This document shows positions 1 through 6,477 of a stretch of 11,895 nt of DNA, in pieces. Numbering within the stretch: position 1 is the stretch's first letter; every line of letters starts with the position of its first letter. A program made the position numbers and the translations under genes. This DNA is from Pseudomonadota bacterium. Its GTDB lineage: Bacteria > Pseudomonadota > Gammaproteobacteria > SZUA-229. The stretch spans positions 1-11,895 of the forward strand of contig JAUPMA010000214.1 of NCBI GenBank assembly GCA_030836935.1. The letters run 5' to 3'. The notes beneath the pieces were generated by a model. That model saw only the letters and a list, made by a program, of their open reading frames with translations, was not told the DNA's origin and made no database searches.

Positions 1-557
1 CGAATCATTGGTGCCAGCGGGAACGCGCCGCCGGTTTTGCCGGCGAAAAATTCTTTTTTGTACACACCGATGCCGCTGAAGGTGAATTTCAGTTCGCCGG
101 TTTCCATCAATTTGCCAGCGTGCAAATAAAAATCACCAGCGGGATGTTGCGGCGGATTGTTCACCAGTACCAGATGAGCAAGGCCGTGAGGTGTGTAATT
201 GTGCAGTGTGTGAAATGGGTAATCGGTCCAGATATCGCCATTCACTACCAGAAACGGAGCATCGCCAAGTAATGGCAATGCCCTGAAAATACCGCCGCCG
301 GTTTCCAGTGCAGAATCGCCTTCATCGGAATAGGCAATTTTTACACCGTAGGAAGATCCATCGCCCAGGGTTTCGCGAATCTGTTTTCCCAGCCACGCAA
401 TGTTGATCACAATATCGTTGAAGCCGGCGCGTGCAAGATTAATCAAGTGATGTTCAATCAGACGGTGCTTGCCGATATGCAACAGTGGTTTGGGCGTGTG
501 ATCGGTAAGCGGGCGCATGCGTTCACCGCGGCCGGCTGCGAGAATCATGGCTCTCAT
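1..557 (-). CDS. murU: MurU, N-acetylmuramate alpha-1-phosphate uridylyltransferase (3' end cut by window edge)
   Basis: The protein transfers UMP from UTP to MurNAc-alpha-1-phosphate. This gives UDP-MurNAc in the cytoplasm and lets recycled MurNAc bypass de novo synthesis and fosfomycin-sensitive MurA. I translated the minus strand by hand: it opens with [18 protein letters not shown], the sugar-nucleotidyltransferase signature (LAAGxGxRxRPLT), then TPKPLL (the sugar-1-phosphate nucleotidyltransferase lysine region), LETGGGI near residue 87, and VNGDIWTDY with the metal-binding Asp near residue 108. These match Pseudomonas MurU segment by segment as I remember it. About 185 residues are visible; the family is about 223 long, so some 40 C-terminal residues lie outside. 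The start ATG at 557-555 is preferred; a second ATG three codons in would cut the nucleotide-binding motif. It is the last visible gene of the leftward set, separated from amgK by an inverted repeat. Confidence 0.93.
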   Translation of the reverse strand, partial: MRAMILAAGRGERMRPLTDHTPKPLLHIGKHRLIEHHLINLARAGFNDIVINIAWLGKQIRETLGDGSSYGVKIAYSDEGDSALETGGGIFRALPLLGDAPFLVVNGDIWTDYPFHTLHNYTPHGLAHLVLVNNPPQHPAGDFYLHAGKLMETGELKFTFSGIGVYKKEFFAGKTGGAFPLAPMI

Positions 558-612
558 GGATTTACGTTCATGTTTTTGGTGTTGTGCCTGCTGAAAATGC
601 AATACAAAAAGA

Positions 613-696
613 TTTGACACAGAGGAACAGCGACACAGAGTGATTCAGGAAGTGGATTGACTTGTCGTCCCTGATTCTCTGTGTCTCTGTGTCAAA
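613..696. repeat. Imperfect inverted repeat of ACACAGAG units between amgK and murU, possible bidirectional terminator
   Basis: The left arm (613-648) starts TTTGACACAGAG and continues, after an 8-nt interruption, with ACACAGAG and then TGATTCAG. The right arm (671-696) is the complement without the interruption: its reverse complement reads TTTGACACAGAG, ACACAGAG, AATCAG. The spacer is 22 nt. Each arm itself contains a tandem ACACAGAG unit. In the direction of amgK transcription the hairpin starts 17 nt after the amgK stop codon and is followed by a T-run (complement of 605-612). In the other direction it is followed by CTTTTTT. It could therefore terminate or attenuate transcription between amgK and murU. 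It resembles a dispersed REP/MITE-type palindrome, but copy number cannot be seen from one window. Confidence 0.8.
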
Positions 697-713
697 TGCT
701 TTTTTCATGCGGA

Positions 714-1712
714 TTATTGCCGGATCAAATTCAACGTCGCAGCATCGGGTTTCACATCAAGTTCACGCAACAGGGTGTGCAGGTCGTGCAGTTCTTCGTA
801 ACGTGCGCAGGTGTCAAACACATAGGCCAGAACGCGCGGTATATCTTCAAGATAACCGGGTTTGCCATCGCGGTGATTCAGGCGTGCAAATATACCCAGA
901 ACTTTTATGTGACGCTGCGCGCCCATTAAATCAAACCAGCGCATGAATTGTGCAAACGGAATGCCGGCAGTCTGTGGGTTGTGATCGAGAAAGTAACGCG
1001 CCCAGTTTTCAATTTTCTGGCGCGGCCAGGCGATATAGCAATCTTTTAACAGGGAAACCAGATCGTAGCTGACAGCACCAACCACCGCATCCTGAAAATC
1101 AATCACGCCGGGATTGCCGGTTGCGGTGATCATTAAATTGCGCGAGTGATAATCGCGGTGTACAAACACCTGTGGTTGTTGCAGGGCATTCTGTGTCAGC
1201 AAATCGAAAGTATTTTGCAGAATGGTTTGTTGTTGTGCCGAGAGCTTGAGTTGTAAATGTTTGTCCAGATACCAGTCGCGGCACAGGCTCATTTCAAATT
1301 GCAGCAGTTTGGCATCGTAGAGCGGTAAGCCATCCTGCAAGGTTTGCATTTTGATCAGGCTGTTGATGGCGTCGTGATACAACTGATCGGCGCTGTTGTT
1401 GTCGAGTTTGCTCAAATAAGGTATGGAACCCAGATCGCTCAGCAGCATGAATCCCTGTTCCTGGCTGCGTTGATAAATATGCGGTGCCTGTACGCCAGCC
1501 GCTTCAATCATTTGCGCCACGTGTACAAATGGTTCGCAGTTTTCCTTGTCCGGTGGTGCATCCATGGCAACCCAGGTTTGCTGTGTGGTGGTGACGCGAA
1601 AATAGCGGCGGAAACTGGCATCGGCCGAAGCTGGCGCGATGCTGAAGTTTTTGTGATTCAGGATTTGTTCCAGCCAGAGCTGGAGTTGTTGCAGGCGTGA
1701 GTCGTGATTCAT
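714..1712 (-). CDS. amgK: AmgK, N-acetylmuramate/N-acetylglucosamine anomeric kinase
   Basis: This cytoplasmic sugar kinase of the aminoglycoside-phosphotransferase fold phosphorylates MurNAc (and GlcNAc) at C1 using ATP, feeding MurU next door. The 332-residue protein matches the family's usual length (about 340). It has an N-lobe with SFRRYFRV (residues 33-40) and AMDAPPDKE (49-57). The catalytic loop is HRDYHSRN (185-192), where Asp187 is the expected base and Asn192 a metal ligand. The Mg-binding Asp205 lies in IDFQDA, followed by the family signature VSYDLVSLLKD (214-224). The RHIKVLGIFARL stretch (267-278) is also typical. The start ATG at 1712-1710 gives the expected N-terminus, though no strong Shine-Dalgarno is seen. 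It lies 57 nt after the phosphatase gene and 156 nt before murU; adjacency to murU makes the AmgK assignment much firmer than a generic phosphotransferase call. Confidence 0.93.
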   Translation of the reverse strand: MNHDSRLQQLQLWLEQILNHKNFSIAPASADASFRRYFRVTTTQQTWVAMDAPPDKENCEPFVHVAQMIEAAGVQAPHIYQRSQEQGFMLLSDLGSIPYLSKLDNNSADQLYHDAINSLIKMQTLQDGLPLYDAKLLQFEMSLCRDWYLDKHLQLKLSAQQQTILQNTFDLLTQNALQQPQVFVHRDYHSRNLMITATGNPGVIDFQDAVVGAVSYDLVSLLKDCYIAWPRQKIENWARYFLDHNPQTAGIPFAQFMRWFDLMGAQRHIKVLGIFARLNHRDGKPGYLEDIPRVLAYVFDTCARYEELHDLHTLLRELDVKPDAATLNLIRQ

Positions 1713-1769
1713 GGATTGTTTGATGTTATTTAAGATCGGTTTATTTATGGCGGTTACTTGTGCGGGAAA

Positions 1770-2357
1770 TTACAGAATCAGCACTGGCCCGCTACTGTCC
1801 GGTTTGTCGCTTTGCCGGGTGCGGGCAATGGCGGCGTATTCCACTTTCAGTTTGCTGTACACCGCGTCCAGTGGCATACCCAGAATGCGGCTGGTAACGG
1901 CGCGGATTACGCCGGCATGCGCCACCAGCAATATGTGTTTTCCCGGATGCAGCTGTAGCTGGTGCTGATACACATTCCAGACACGTTCTGCAAAGGACTC
2001 CAGTGGCTCGGCACCCTGCGGGCGATTATGCAGCGGATCATTGATGAAGCGTTTGAGTGCGTCACCGTCACTGGTTTCGATGTCTTCCGGCGTGCGTCCT
2101 TCCCATACGCCAAAACCGATTTCCTTGAGATTGTCTTCAACAGAACAGGGTATGTTCAATTTTGTTGCCAGGGCTTCGGCAAACTGGCGGCAACGCGCCA
2201 GCGGTGAGGACACAATGTGCTGCCACGGCGGATTGGGTGGCACTGCCTGCCACATTTGCTGCCAGCCTTTTTCACTTAAGGGATCGTCAATACCGTAGCC
2301 GCGGTAACGCCGGCCGCCCTCTGGTTCGCCGTGGCGAATAATGTCTATGTGAGTCAT
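1770..2357 (-). CDS. Histidine phosphatase family protein (phosphoglycerate mutase/CobC-like)
   Basis: A 195-residue cytoplasmic protein of the histidine phosphatase (branch 1) family, which removes phosphate through a phospho-histidine intermediate. Visible catalytic residues are Arg8-His9-Gly10 (the phosphoacceptor His), Arg55 in SSPLARCR, Glu79 or Glu86 in the EIGFGVWEG stretch as proton donor, and His147 in AHAG. The YRG-DDPLSEKG opening and WEG motif are closest to the CobC/alpha-ribazole phosphatase subgroup, but no cobalamin genes are present. The gene sits between ampE and amgK-murU, so a sugar-phosphate substrate of peptidoglycan recycling is possible; that is inference. The start ATG (2357-2355) is only 6 nt from a long inverted repeat, and no Shine-Dalgarno is visible in the usual place. 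The substrate is not determinable from sequence. Confidence 0.87.
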   Translation of the reverse strand: MTHIDIIRHGEPEGGRRYRGYGIDDPLSEKGWQQMWQAVPPNPPWQHIVSSPLARCRQFAEALATKLNIPCSVEDNLKEIGFGVWEGRTPEDIETSDGDALKRFINDPLHNRPQGAEPLESFAERVWNVYQHQLQLHPGKHILLVAHAGVIRAVTSRILGMPLDAVYSKLKVEYAAIARTRQSDKPDSSGPVLIL

Positions 2358-2363
2358 AAATTA

Positions 2364-2458
2364 AGGTTAAAGTTTAAAGTGCAAAGTTTAAAGGAACGGC
2401 TAAAGAGCGGGGTTCATGCTTTCATTTCCTTTGTACTTGAACCTTTAAACTTTAACCT
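2364..2458. repeat. AT-rich long inverted repeat (AGGTTAAAGTTTAAAG arms) between ampE and the phosphatase gene
   Basis: The left arm at 2364-2379, AGGTTAAAGTTTAAAG, is exactly complementary to 2443-2458. The left side holds a second, partial copy of the unit (CAAAGTTTAAAGG, 2382-2394). Inside lies another inverted pair, GGTTCA (2411-2416) and TGAACC (2438-2443). The whole 95-bp element can fold into an imperfect hairpin and fills nearly all of the gap, from 6 nt upstream of the phosphatase start codon to 6 nt beyond the ampE stop. It has no coding capacity. It looks like a non-autonomous palindromic repeat (MITE/REP-like). The sequence is unrelated to the repeat at 613-696. Effects on translation or mRNA stability of the downstream gene are inferred only. 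Confidence 0.8.
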
Positions 2459-2464
2459 GCTTCA

Positions 2465-3310
2465 TCAGGCCATCCACCCAATCAATGTCAGTATGGCAAT
2501 CAGCGCCAGCCAGATGATCAGGCTGCGCAGTATGAGGGCGCGCAGTGAACGGATGCAGGCGGTTTCGTTGCCGGGCGGACAGTCGCGGATGCCGCCAAGA
2601 CCGGTTTCAATCAGAGTGTGGTAGTTGCAGCTGGCCAGGTCATTTTGCCGTGGTTTGTCGCGCCAGGCCCGGGTGACGCTTTCGTAGTCACCGGCCAGGG
2701 CAAAGCTGCCTGCCATGAGAATGACTGGTGCCCAGGATAATATGGCCTCAAAGCGATGGGCGGCGAGGCTGAGGGTCTGGCTGGGCGAGTTTTGCAGGGT
2801 ATGGCAGGTGAGCCGGTAGAGCAGGGCGCCGGCCGGGCCGAGCAGGGTGAACCAGAACAGCACGGCAAACAGCCGCCGGTTGCTTTGTTGCAGCAGGCCG
2901 TGCATGACTTCAGTGGTTTGTTGCGGTGGTGTTTCGGCGGCCGGTTTGCCAATCAGGGTGCTGGCGTATTGCTGCGCCAGAATATCCAGACCGGTTTCGC
3001 GGGCGTGCAGATATTGTTTGATCTCGCGGTCGAGACGGCCATCCAGGCTGTAAATCAGTGCGGCCAGCGCAAAACCGAAGCTGAATAAATCGTAAAACTG
3101 GTCAGCCAGGGCGTATTGCAGCAGTATCACCGTTACCAGTATCGGCAGCAGCAGAATAATGATGGCGGCGGCACCCTGTTTATCGATGCCGGGCAGGCGG
3201 CGCATCATGCTCTGGCTGTAGGTATCGAACCAGTGAAATTCGCGCAGGTGATCGACAGATGTCTGCGATCGATCGATCAGCAAAGCCAGAATGATACAAA
3301 TCAGCGCCAT
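2465..3310 (-). CDS. ampE: AmpE-like inner-membrane protein
   Basis: A 281-residue membrane protein assigned to AmpE, a polytopic inner-membrane protein of unsettled biochemical function encoded directly after ampD in enterobacteria and pseudomonads. Length matches E. coli AmpE (284). Hydrophobic segments are near residues 2-12, 46-68, 74-89, 147-167, 188-206 and 258-280, with a hydrophilic stretch (90-146) between the third and fourth. The AmpE pattern of an LFWF-LLGP-GALLYRL helix, a later LSWAPV helix and a hydrophobic C-terminus is visible. The start ATG (3310-3308) lies 3 nt after the ampD stop, with an AGG in the ampD tail as Shine-Dalgarno, pointing to translational coupling. It ends in two tandem TGA stops. 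Similarity in the loops is weak, so the call rests on topology plus the ampD neighbour. Confidence 0.86.
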   Translation of the reverse strand: MALICIILALLIDRSQTSVDHLREFHWFDTYSQSMMRRLPGIDKQGAAAIIILLLPILVTVILLQYALADQFYDLFSFGFALAALIYSLDGRLDREIKQYLHARETGLDILAQQYASTLIGKPAAETPPQQTTEVMHGLLQQSNRRLFAVLFWFTLLGPAGALLYRLTCHTLQNSPSQTLSLAAHRFEAILSWAPVILMAGSFALAGDYESVTRAWRDKPRQNDLASCNYHTLIETGLGGIRDCPPGNETACIRSLRALILRSLIIWLALIAILTLIGWMA

Positions 3311-3313
3311 GTT

Positions 3314-3874
3314 TTAACCTGTTTTGTTCGACAGCAACTGGTGGAGTGTAGCCCAGCTGAAATAGGGGCCGGGATCGGTTTTCCGGTCAGGGGCAATATC
3401 ACTGTGGCCGGTGATAGCCTGGCCAGTAATTGCCGGATAGCAAACCTGCAAAGCCCGGATCATATCTGCCAGTTGTTCATATTGCACGGCTTCAAACGGG
3501 CAATCATCATTGCCTTCAAGTTCAATGCCGATGGAAAAATCATTGCAGCGCTCGCGGCTGCACCAGTTCGACTTTCCGGCGTGCCAGGCACGCTGGTGGA
3601 ATGGCACAAACTGGATAACGCGGCCATCGCGGCGTATCAGTGCATGTGCCGATACACGCAGATGGCTGATTTCTGCAAAATACGGATGTTCGTCGGGGTT
3701 CAGGCAATTGGTAAACAGCTGTTCAATATAGGGGCCGCCAAATTGCCCCGGCGGCAGGCTGATGTTGTGAACCACAATCAGTTCCGGTGCCGCATCACAG
3801 GGGCGCTCATCGCAATTGGGTGAGGCCAGAAACAGGGTCTGGTCAAGCAGACCGGTATCGGGATTGATGTGCAT
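3314..3874 (-). CDS. ampD: AmpD, cytoplasmic 1,6-anhydro-N-acetylmuramyl-L-alanine amidase
   Basis: A zinc amidase that cleaves the bond between anhydroMurNAc and L-alanine of the stem peptide in recycled muropeptides. It thereby lowers the AmpR-activating signal where ampC/ampR exist. The 186-residue length is typical. Zinc ligands are visible: His36 in VVHNIS, His157 in GHSDIAP and Asp167 in KTDPGP; the catalytic Glu118 (IGIELEG) and Lys165 are also present. HAG with the preceding AW (residues 96-100) and SIGIELEG are family signatures. There is no signal peptide, so it acts in the cytoplasm. It is the first gene of the leftward set and is divergent from dsbD. A promoter with near-consensus elements lies about 30-55 nt upstream of the start. 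No ampR-type LysR gene is in the window. Confidence 0.96.
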   Translation of the reverse strand: MHINPDTGLLDQTLFLASPNCDERPCDAAPELIVVHNISLPPGQFGGPYIEQLFTNCLNPDEHPYFAEISHLRVSAHALIRRDGRVIQFVPFHQRAWHAGKSNWCSRERCNDFSIGIELEGNDDCPFEAVQYEQLADMIRALQVCYPAITGQAITGHSDIAPDRKTDPGPYFSWATLHQLLSNKTG

Positions 3875-3901
3875 TCGTCTGTCAAATGTGAACTGTTGCT
3901 G

Positions 3902-3929
3902 ATTATAGATTGTTACGCCGTGATGTTAA
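3902..3929 (-). promoter_or_regulatory. Sigma70-type promoter for ampD and probably the recycling genes behind it
   Basis: Read on the minus strand, TTAACA (3929-3924, 5 of 6 to the -35 consensus) is followed after 16 nt by TATAAT (3907-3902, perfect -10). Transcription would begin near 3895, leaving a leader of about 20 nt before the ampD ATG at 3874. I saw no operator-like palindrome over it. The divergent side towards dsbD has no comparably clear promoter. Confidence 0.65.
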
Positions 3930-4033
3930 GAAAACGGCAAGAATGCCCCGTAAAACTCTGCATACCGGTAGAATAGCCGGACTGTATGAACTTGTTGTAA
4001 CCATTTCCTCTAATCATTTTGCATTGGCAAGCT

Positions 4034-4037
4034 GGAA
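4034..4037 (+). promoter_or_regulatory. Probable Shine-Dalgarno deciding the dsbD start
   Basis: GGAA lies 5 nt before the ATG at 4043. It supports that codon over an in-frame TTG at 4019, which would add eight residues ahead of the signal peptide and has no ribosome-binding sequence. Confidence 0.45.
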
Positions 4038-4042
4038 TACAC

Positions 4043-5878
4043 ATGAACCTGATTAACCGAATGAAATCGTTGCTGCTGTTAATGTGTCTGGCCGTGTTTT
4101 CACAAGCTGGCTGGGCGGTCAATCCGTTTGCCGGGGATGATCCGGGCTTGAGTGGCGGCCTTGGTGGCGGTGATGAAATACTGGATCCGGATCAGGCTTT
4201 TGTACTGGAAACAAAAGTTGAAAATGGTGCGGTAGTGGCCAGCTGGAAAATTGCCGATGGCCATTATCTGTATCGCGACAAGGTAAAAATTCTGGCAGAA
4301 GATGCCAGCCTGCCAACCGGTGAACTGTTCACTTCTGCCGGTGAAAAAAAACACGATGAATTTTTTGGTGATATCGAGGTGTATCACGATGCAGCCGAAG
4401 CGCGGTTGCCGCTGCTGCAAGCGGTAACCGGGCAATACAATTTCACTGTCAAATACCAGGGCTGTTCCGAAGTGGCCGGAATCTGTTATCCACCCATCAG
4501 CAAAAAAATTGCACTGGACTTGAGCGTGGCCGGTGTGGCCGGTGCAACGGCTGTTGACAGCGCCGCGCCGTTGAGTGAACAGGATCGCATTGCCGAATCG
4601 CTGAAATCGGGCAGCACCTGGCTTACGGTCATCAGCTTTTTCGGTTTTGGTTTGCTGCTCGCCTTCACGCCCTGCGTGTTTCCGATGATTCCGATTCTCT
4701 CCAGCATCATTGTTGGCCAGGGCAGGGAACTCACCACACGCAAGGCGTTCTTTTTATCACTGACGTATGTGCTGGCGATGGCGGTCACCTATACCCTGGC
4801 CGGCGTGATTGCGGCGAGTTTTGGTGAAAACATCCAGGCGGCATTCCAGAATCCGTGGATATTGAGCAGCTTCGCGGCGGTGTTTGTATTGCTCGCGTTA
4901 TCCATGTTCGGTTTTTACGATTTGCAAATGCCGGGATTCATCCAGAGCCGGTTGACCGAAGTCAGCAACAAGCAGCAGGGCGGCACCTATGTTGGTGTGG
5001 CTGTTATGGGATTTTTGTCCGCGTTGATTGTCGGGCCGTGTGTCGCCGCTCCGCTGGCCGGTGCGCTGATTTATATTGGCCAGACGGGTGATCAACTACT
5101 CGGTGCCATGGCGCTGTTTGCACTCAGCATGGGTATGGGTGCGCCGCTGATTGCCATTGGCACATCAGCCGGCAAAATCATGCCGCGTGCCGGCATGTGG
5201 ATGGATGCTGTGAAAGCTGTGTTCGGTGTGTTGCTGATTGCTGTGGCCATCTGGATGCTGGAGCGCATTCTTCCGGCGCAAATCGCCATGCTGCTGTGGG
5301 CGGCGTTGTTCGTGATTTCATCCATTTACATGAATGCGTTTGAATCCTTGCCGGCAGAAAGCACCGGCTGGGCGCGTTTGTGGAAAGGTTTTGGCCTGAT
5401 ACTGTTTATTTACGGCGCCATGTTGCTGATTGGTGTGGCCGCCGGTAACCGGGATATGTTGCAGCCATTAAAAGGTGTGGGTGGTGGCAGTGTTCAGGTT
5501 GCTGAAGCATCAACGCATTTGCAATTCAGGCAAATAAAAGGTTTGGGCGAATTGCAGCAGCAACTCGATGCCGCCAAAGCACAAGGCAAACCGGTGATGC
5601 TGGATTTCTATGCGGACTGGTGTGTGTCGTGCAAGGAAATGGAAAAACTGACATTCAGCGATGCGGCCGTGCAAACCAGTTTGAGTGATGTGGTGGTGTT
5701 GCAGGCCGATGTGACGGCTAATGATGAAAAAGACAAAGAGCTGTATCAGCATTTTGGCATCATCGGTCCGCCGGCCATTATTTTTTACGATTCACTGGGC
5801 AATGAACAACGCAATTTGCGTGTGGTGGGTTATATGCCGGCGGCAGAATTTGCGGCGCAGGTAAACCGGGTCAAGTGA
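4043..5878 (+). CDS. dsbD: DsbD, protein-disulfide reductase (thiol:disulfide interchange protein)
   Basis: An inner-membrane protein that carries reducing equivalents from cytoplasmic thioredoxin to periplasmic oxidoreductases (DsbC, CcmG/TlpA type). With the ATG at 4043 it has 611 residues and three domains. A signal peptide (about 1-25, cleavage near GWA) leads to the periplasmic alpha domain with YQGCSEVAGICYPP (Cys141, Cys148). The membrane beta domain starts near 193, with Cys211 in FTPCVFP and Cys333 in IVGPCVAAPLAG, the conserved pair, across about eight helices to 466. The C-terminal thioredoxin-like gamma domain has ADWCVSC (Cys527, Cys530) and the cis-Pro region IGPPAIIFY. All six catalytic cysteines are present. 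The alpha-domain pair has six intervening residues where E. coli has five. The next gene, 40 nt downstream, encodes a TlpA-like protein that could be its electron acceptor. Confidence 0.97.
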   Translation: MNLINRMKSLLLLMCLAVFSQAGWAVNPFAGDDPGLSGGLGGGDEILDPDQAFVLETKVENGAVVASWKIADGHYLYRDKVKILAEDASLPTGELFTSAGEKKHDEFFGDIEVYHDAAEARLPLLQAVTGQYNFTVKYQGCSEVAGICYPPISKKIALDLSVAGVAGATAVDSAAPLSEQDRIAESLKSGSTWLTVISFFGFGLLLAFTPCVFPMIPILSSIIVGQGRELTTRKAFFLSLTYVLAMAVTYTLAGVIAASFGENIQAAFQNPWILSSFAAVFVLLALSMFGFYDLQMPGFIQSRLTEVSNKQQGGTYVGVAVMGFLSALIVGPCVAAPLAGALIYIGQTGDQLLGAMALFALSMGMGAPLIAIGTSAGKIMPRAGMWMDAVKAVFGVLLIAVAIWMLERILPAQIAMLLWAALFVISSIYMNAFESLPAESTGWARLWKGFGLILFIYGAMLLIGVAAGNRDMLQPLKGVGGGSVQVAEASTHLQFRQIKGLGELQQQLDAAKAQGKPVMLDFYADWCVSCKEMEKLTFSDAAVQTSLSDVVVLQADVTANDEKDKELYQHFGIIGPPAIIFYDSLGNEQRNLRVVGYMPAAEFAAQVNRVK

Positions 5879-5918
5879 TTCAGCGCATTTTCCAGAAATT
5901 CCGGATGACCAGTAACAC

Positions 5919-6467
5919 ATGAAAAAAGCAATTATTTACAGTCTCGTTCTGCTGTTCGCCGGCGCTGCCGGTTTTGGCTTGCAACGGATGCTGCTGAAAC
6001 CGGATGATCTGCCGGCAATACATCCGGCGCAGGAATTCAGCACCGTAATCGGCAAGACGCGCCCGGAATTCGAGCTGGAAGATATTGATGGCCATGTGCG
6101 TAGCGTGCGTGAATGGGATGGCAAGGTGCTGCTGGTAAATTTCTGGGCGAGCTGGTGTCCGCCGTGCCTGAAAGAAACACCGTTATTGATCGAACTGCAA
6201 AATAAATTTGGCGAGCAGGGATTGCAGGTAATTGGTCTCGCTGTGGATGATGAAGAATCAGTGCGTGATTTTGTGGATACGCACGGCATCCATTATCCGG
6301 TGGTGGCTGGTGAGCTGGCGGTTATGGAACTGGCGCGGCGTTATGGCAACCGGGTGGATGCCTTGCCGTTTACTGCCTTTGTTGACCGCAATGGCGACAT
6401 TGCGCAGATCAAGGCCGGCGAAATCGAAAAAACGGAAGCCGAAAAAATCATTCAATCCCTGCTCTGA
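5919..6467 (+). CDS. TlpA/ResA-family membrane-anchored thioredoxin
   Basis: A 182-residue thioredoxin-fold protein with an uncleaved or signal-anchor N-terminus (MKKAIIYSLVLLFAGAAGFG), which places the domain in the periplasm. The domain starts near residue 45 with RPEFELEDIDG, the AhpC/TSA-like lead-in. The active site is WASWCPPC (Cys80, Cys83), preceded by KVLLVNFW, and the cis-Pro is Pro150 in ALPFTAFVDRNG. The CPPC motif is typical of TlpA/ResA/CcmG reductases. Its likely role is reduction of periplasmic disulfides, for instance in cytochrome c maturation, driven by DsbD encoded 40 nt upstream. Whether it is CcmG-like in function cannot be said, since no ccm genes are nearby. It is 10 nt ahead of murI, so the genes are very probably co-transcribed. 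Confidence 0.93.
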   Translation: MKKAIIYSLVLLFAGAAGFGLQRMLLKPDDLPAIHPAQEFSTVIGKTRPEFELEDIDGHVRSVREWDGKVLLVNFWASWCPPCLKETPLLIELQNKFGEQGLQVIGLAVDDEESVRDFVDTHGIHYPVVAGELAVMELARRYGNRVDALPFTAFVDRNGDIAQIKAGEIEKTEAEKIIQSLL

Positions 6468-6477
6468 AATTTGTCGC

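Noticed and set aside
3116..3823. A long rightward open frame (235 codons) opposite ampE/ampD
   Set aside because: It is antisense to two well-supported genes, has no recognisable domain and has low-complexity composition expected of a shadow frame.
3969..3974. TAGAAT as a -10 element for dsbD
   Set aside because: There is no acceptable -35 element at the right distance (the expected place reads CCCCGT).
4019..4042. A TTG start for dsbD eight codons upstream
   Set aside because: It has no ribosome-binding sequence and would put extra residues before the signal peptide; the ATG at 4043 is better.
6232..6477. An upstream in-frame extension of murI starting inside tlpA
   Set aside because: The extension is an out-of-frame reading of tlpA codons; the ATG at 6478 gives the canonical MurI N-terminus.
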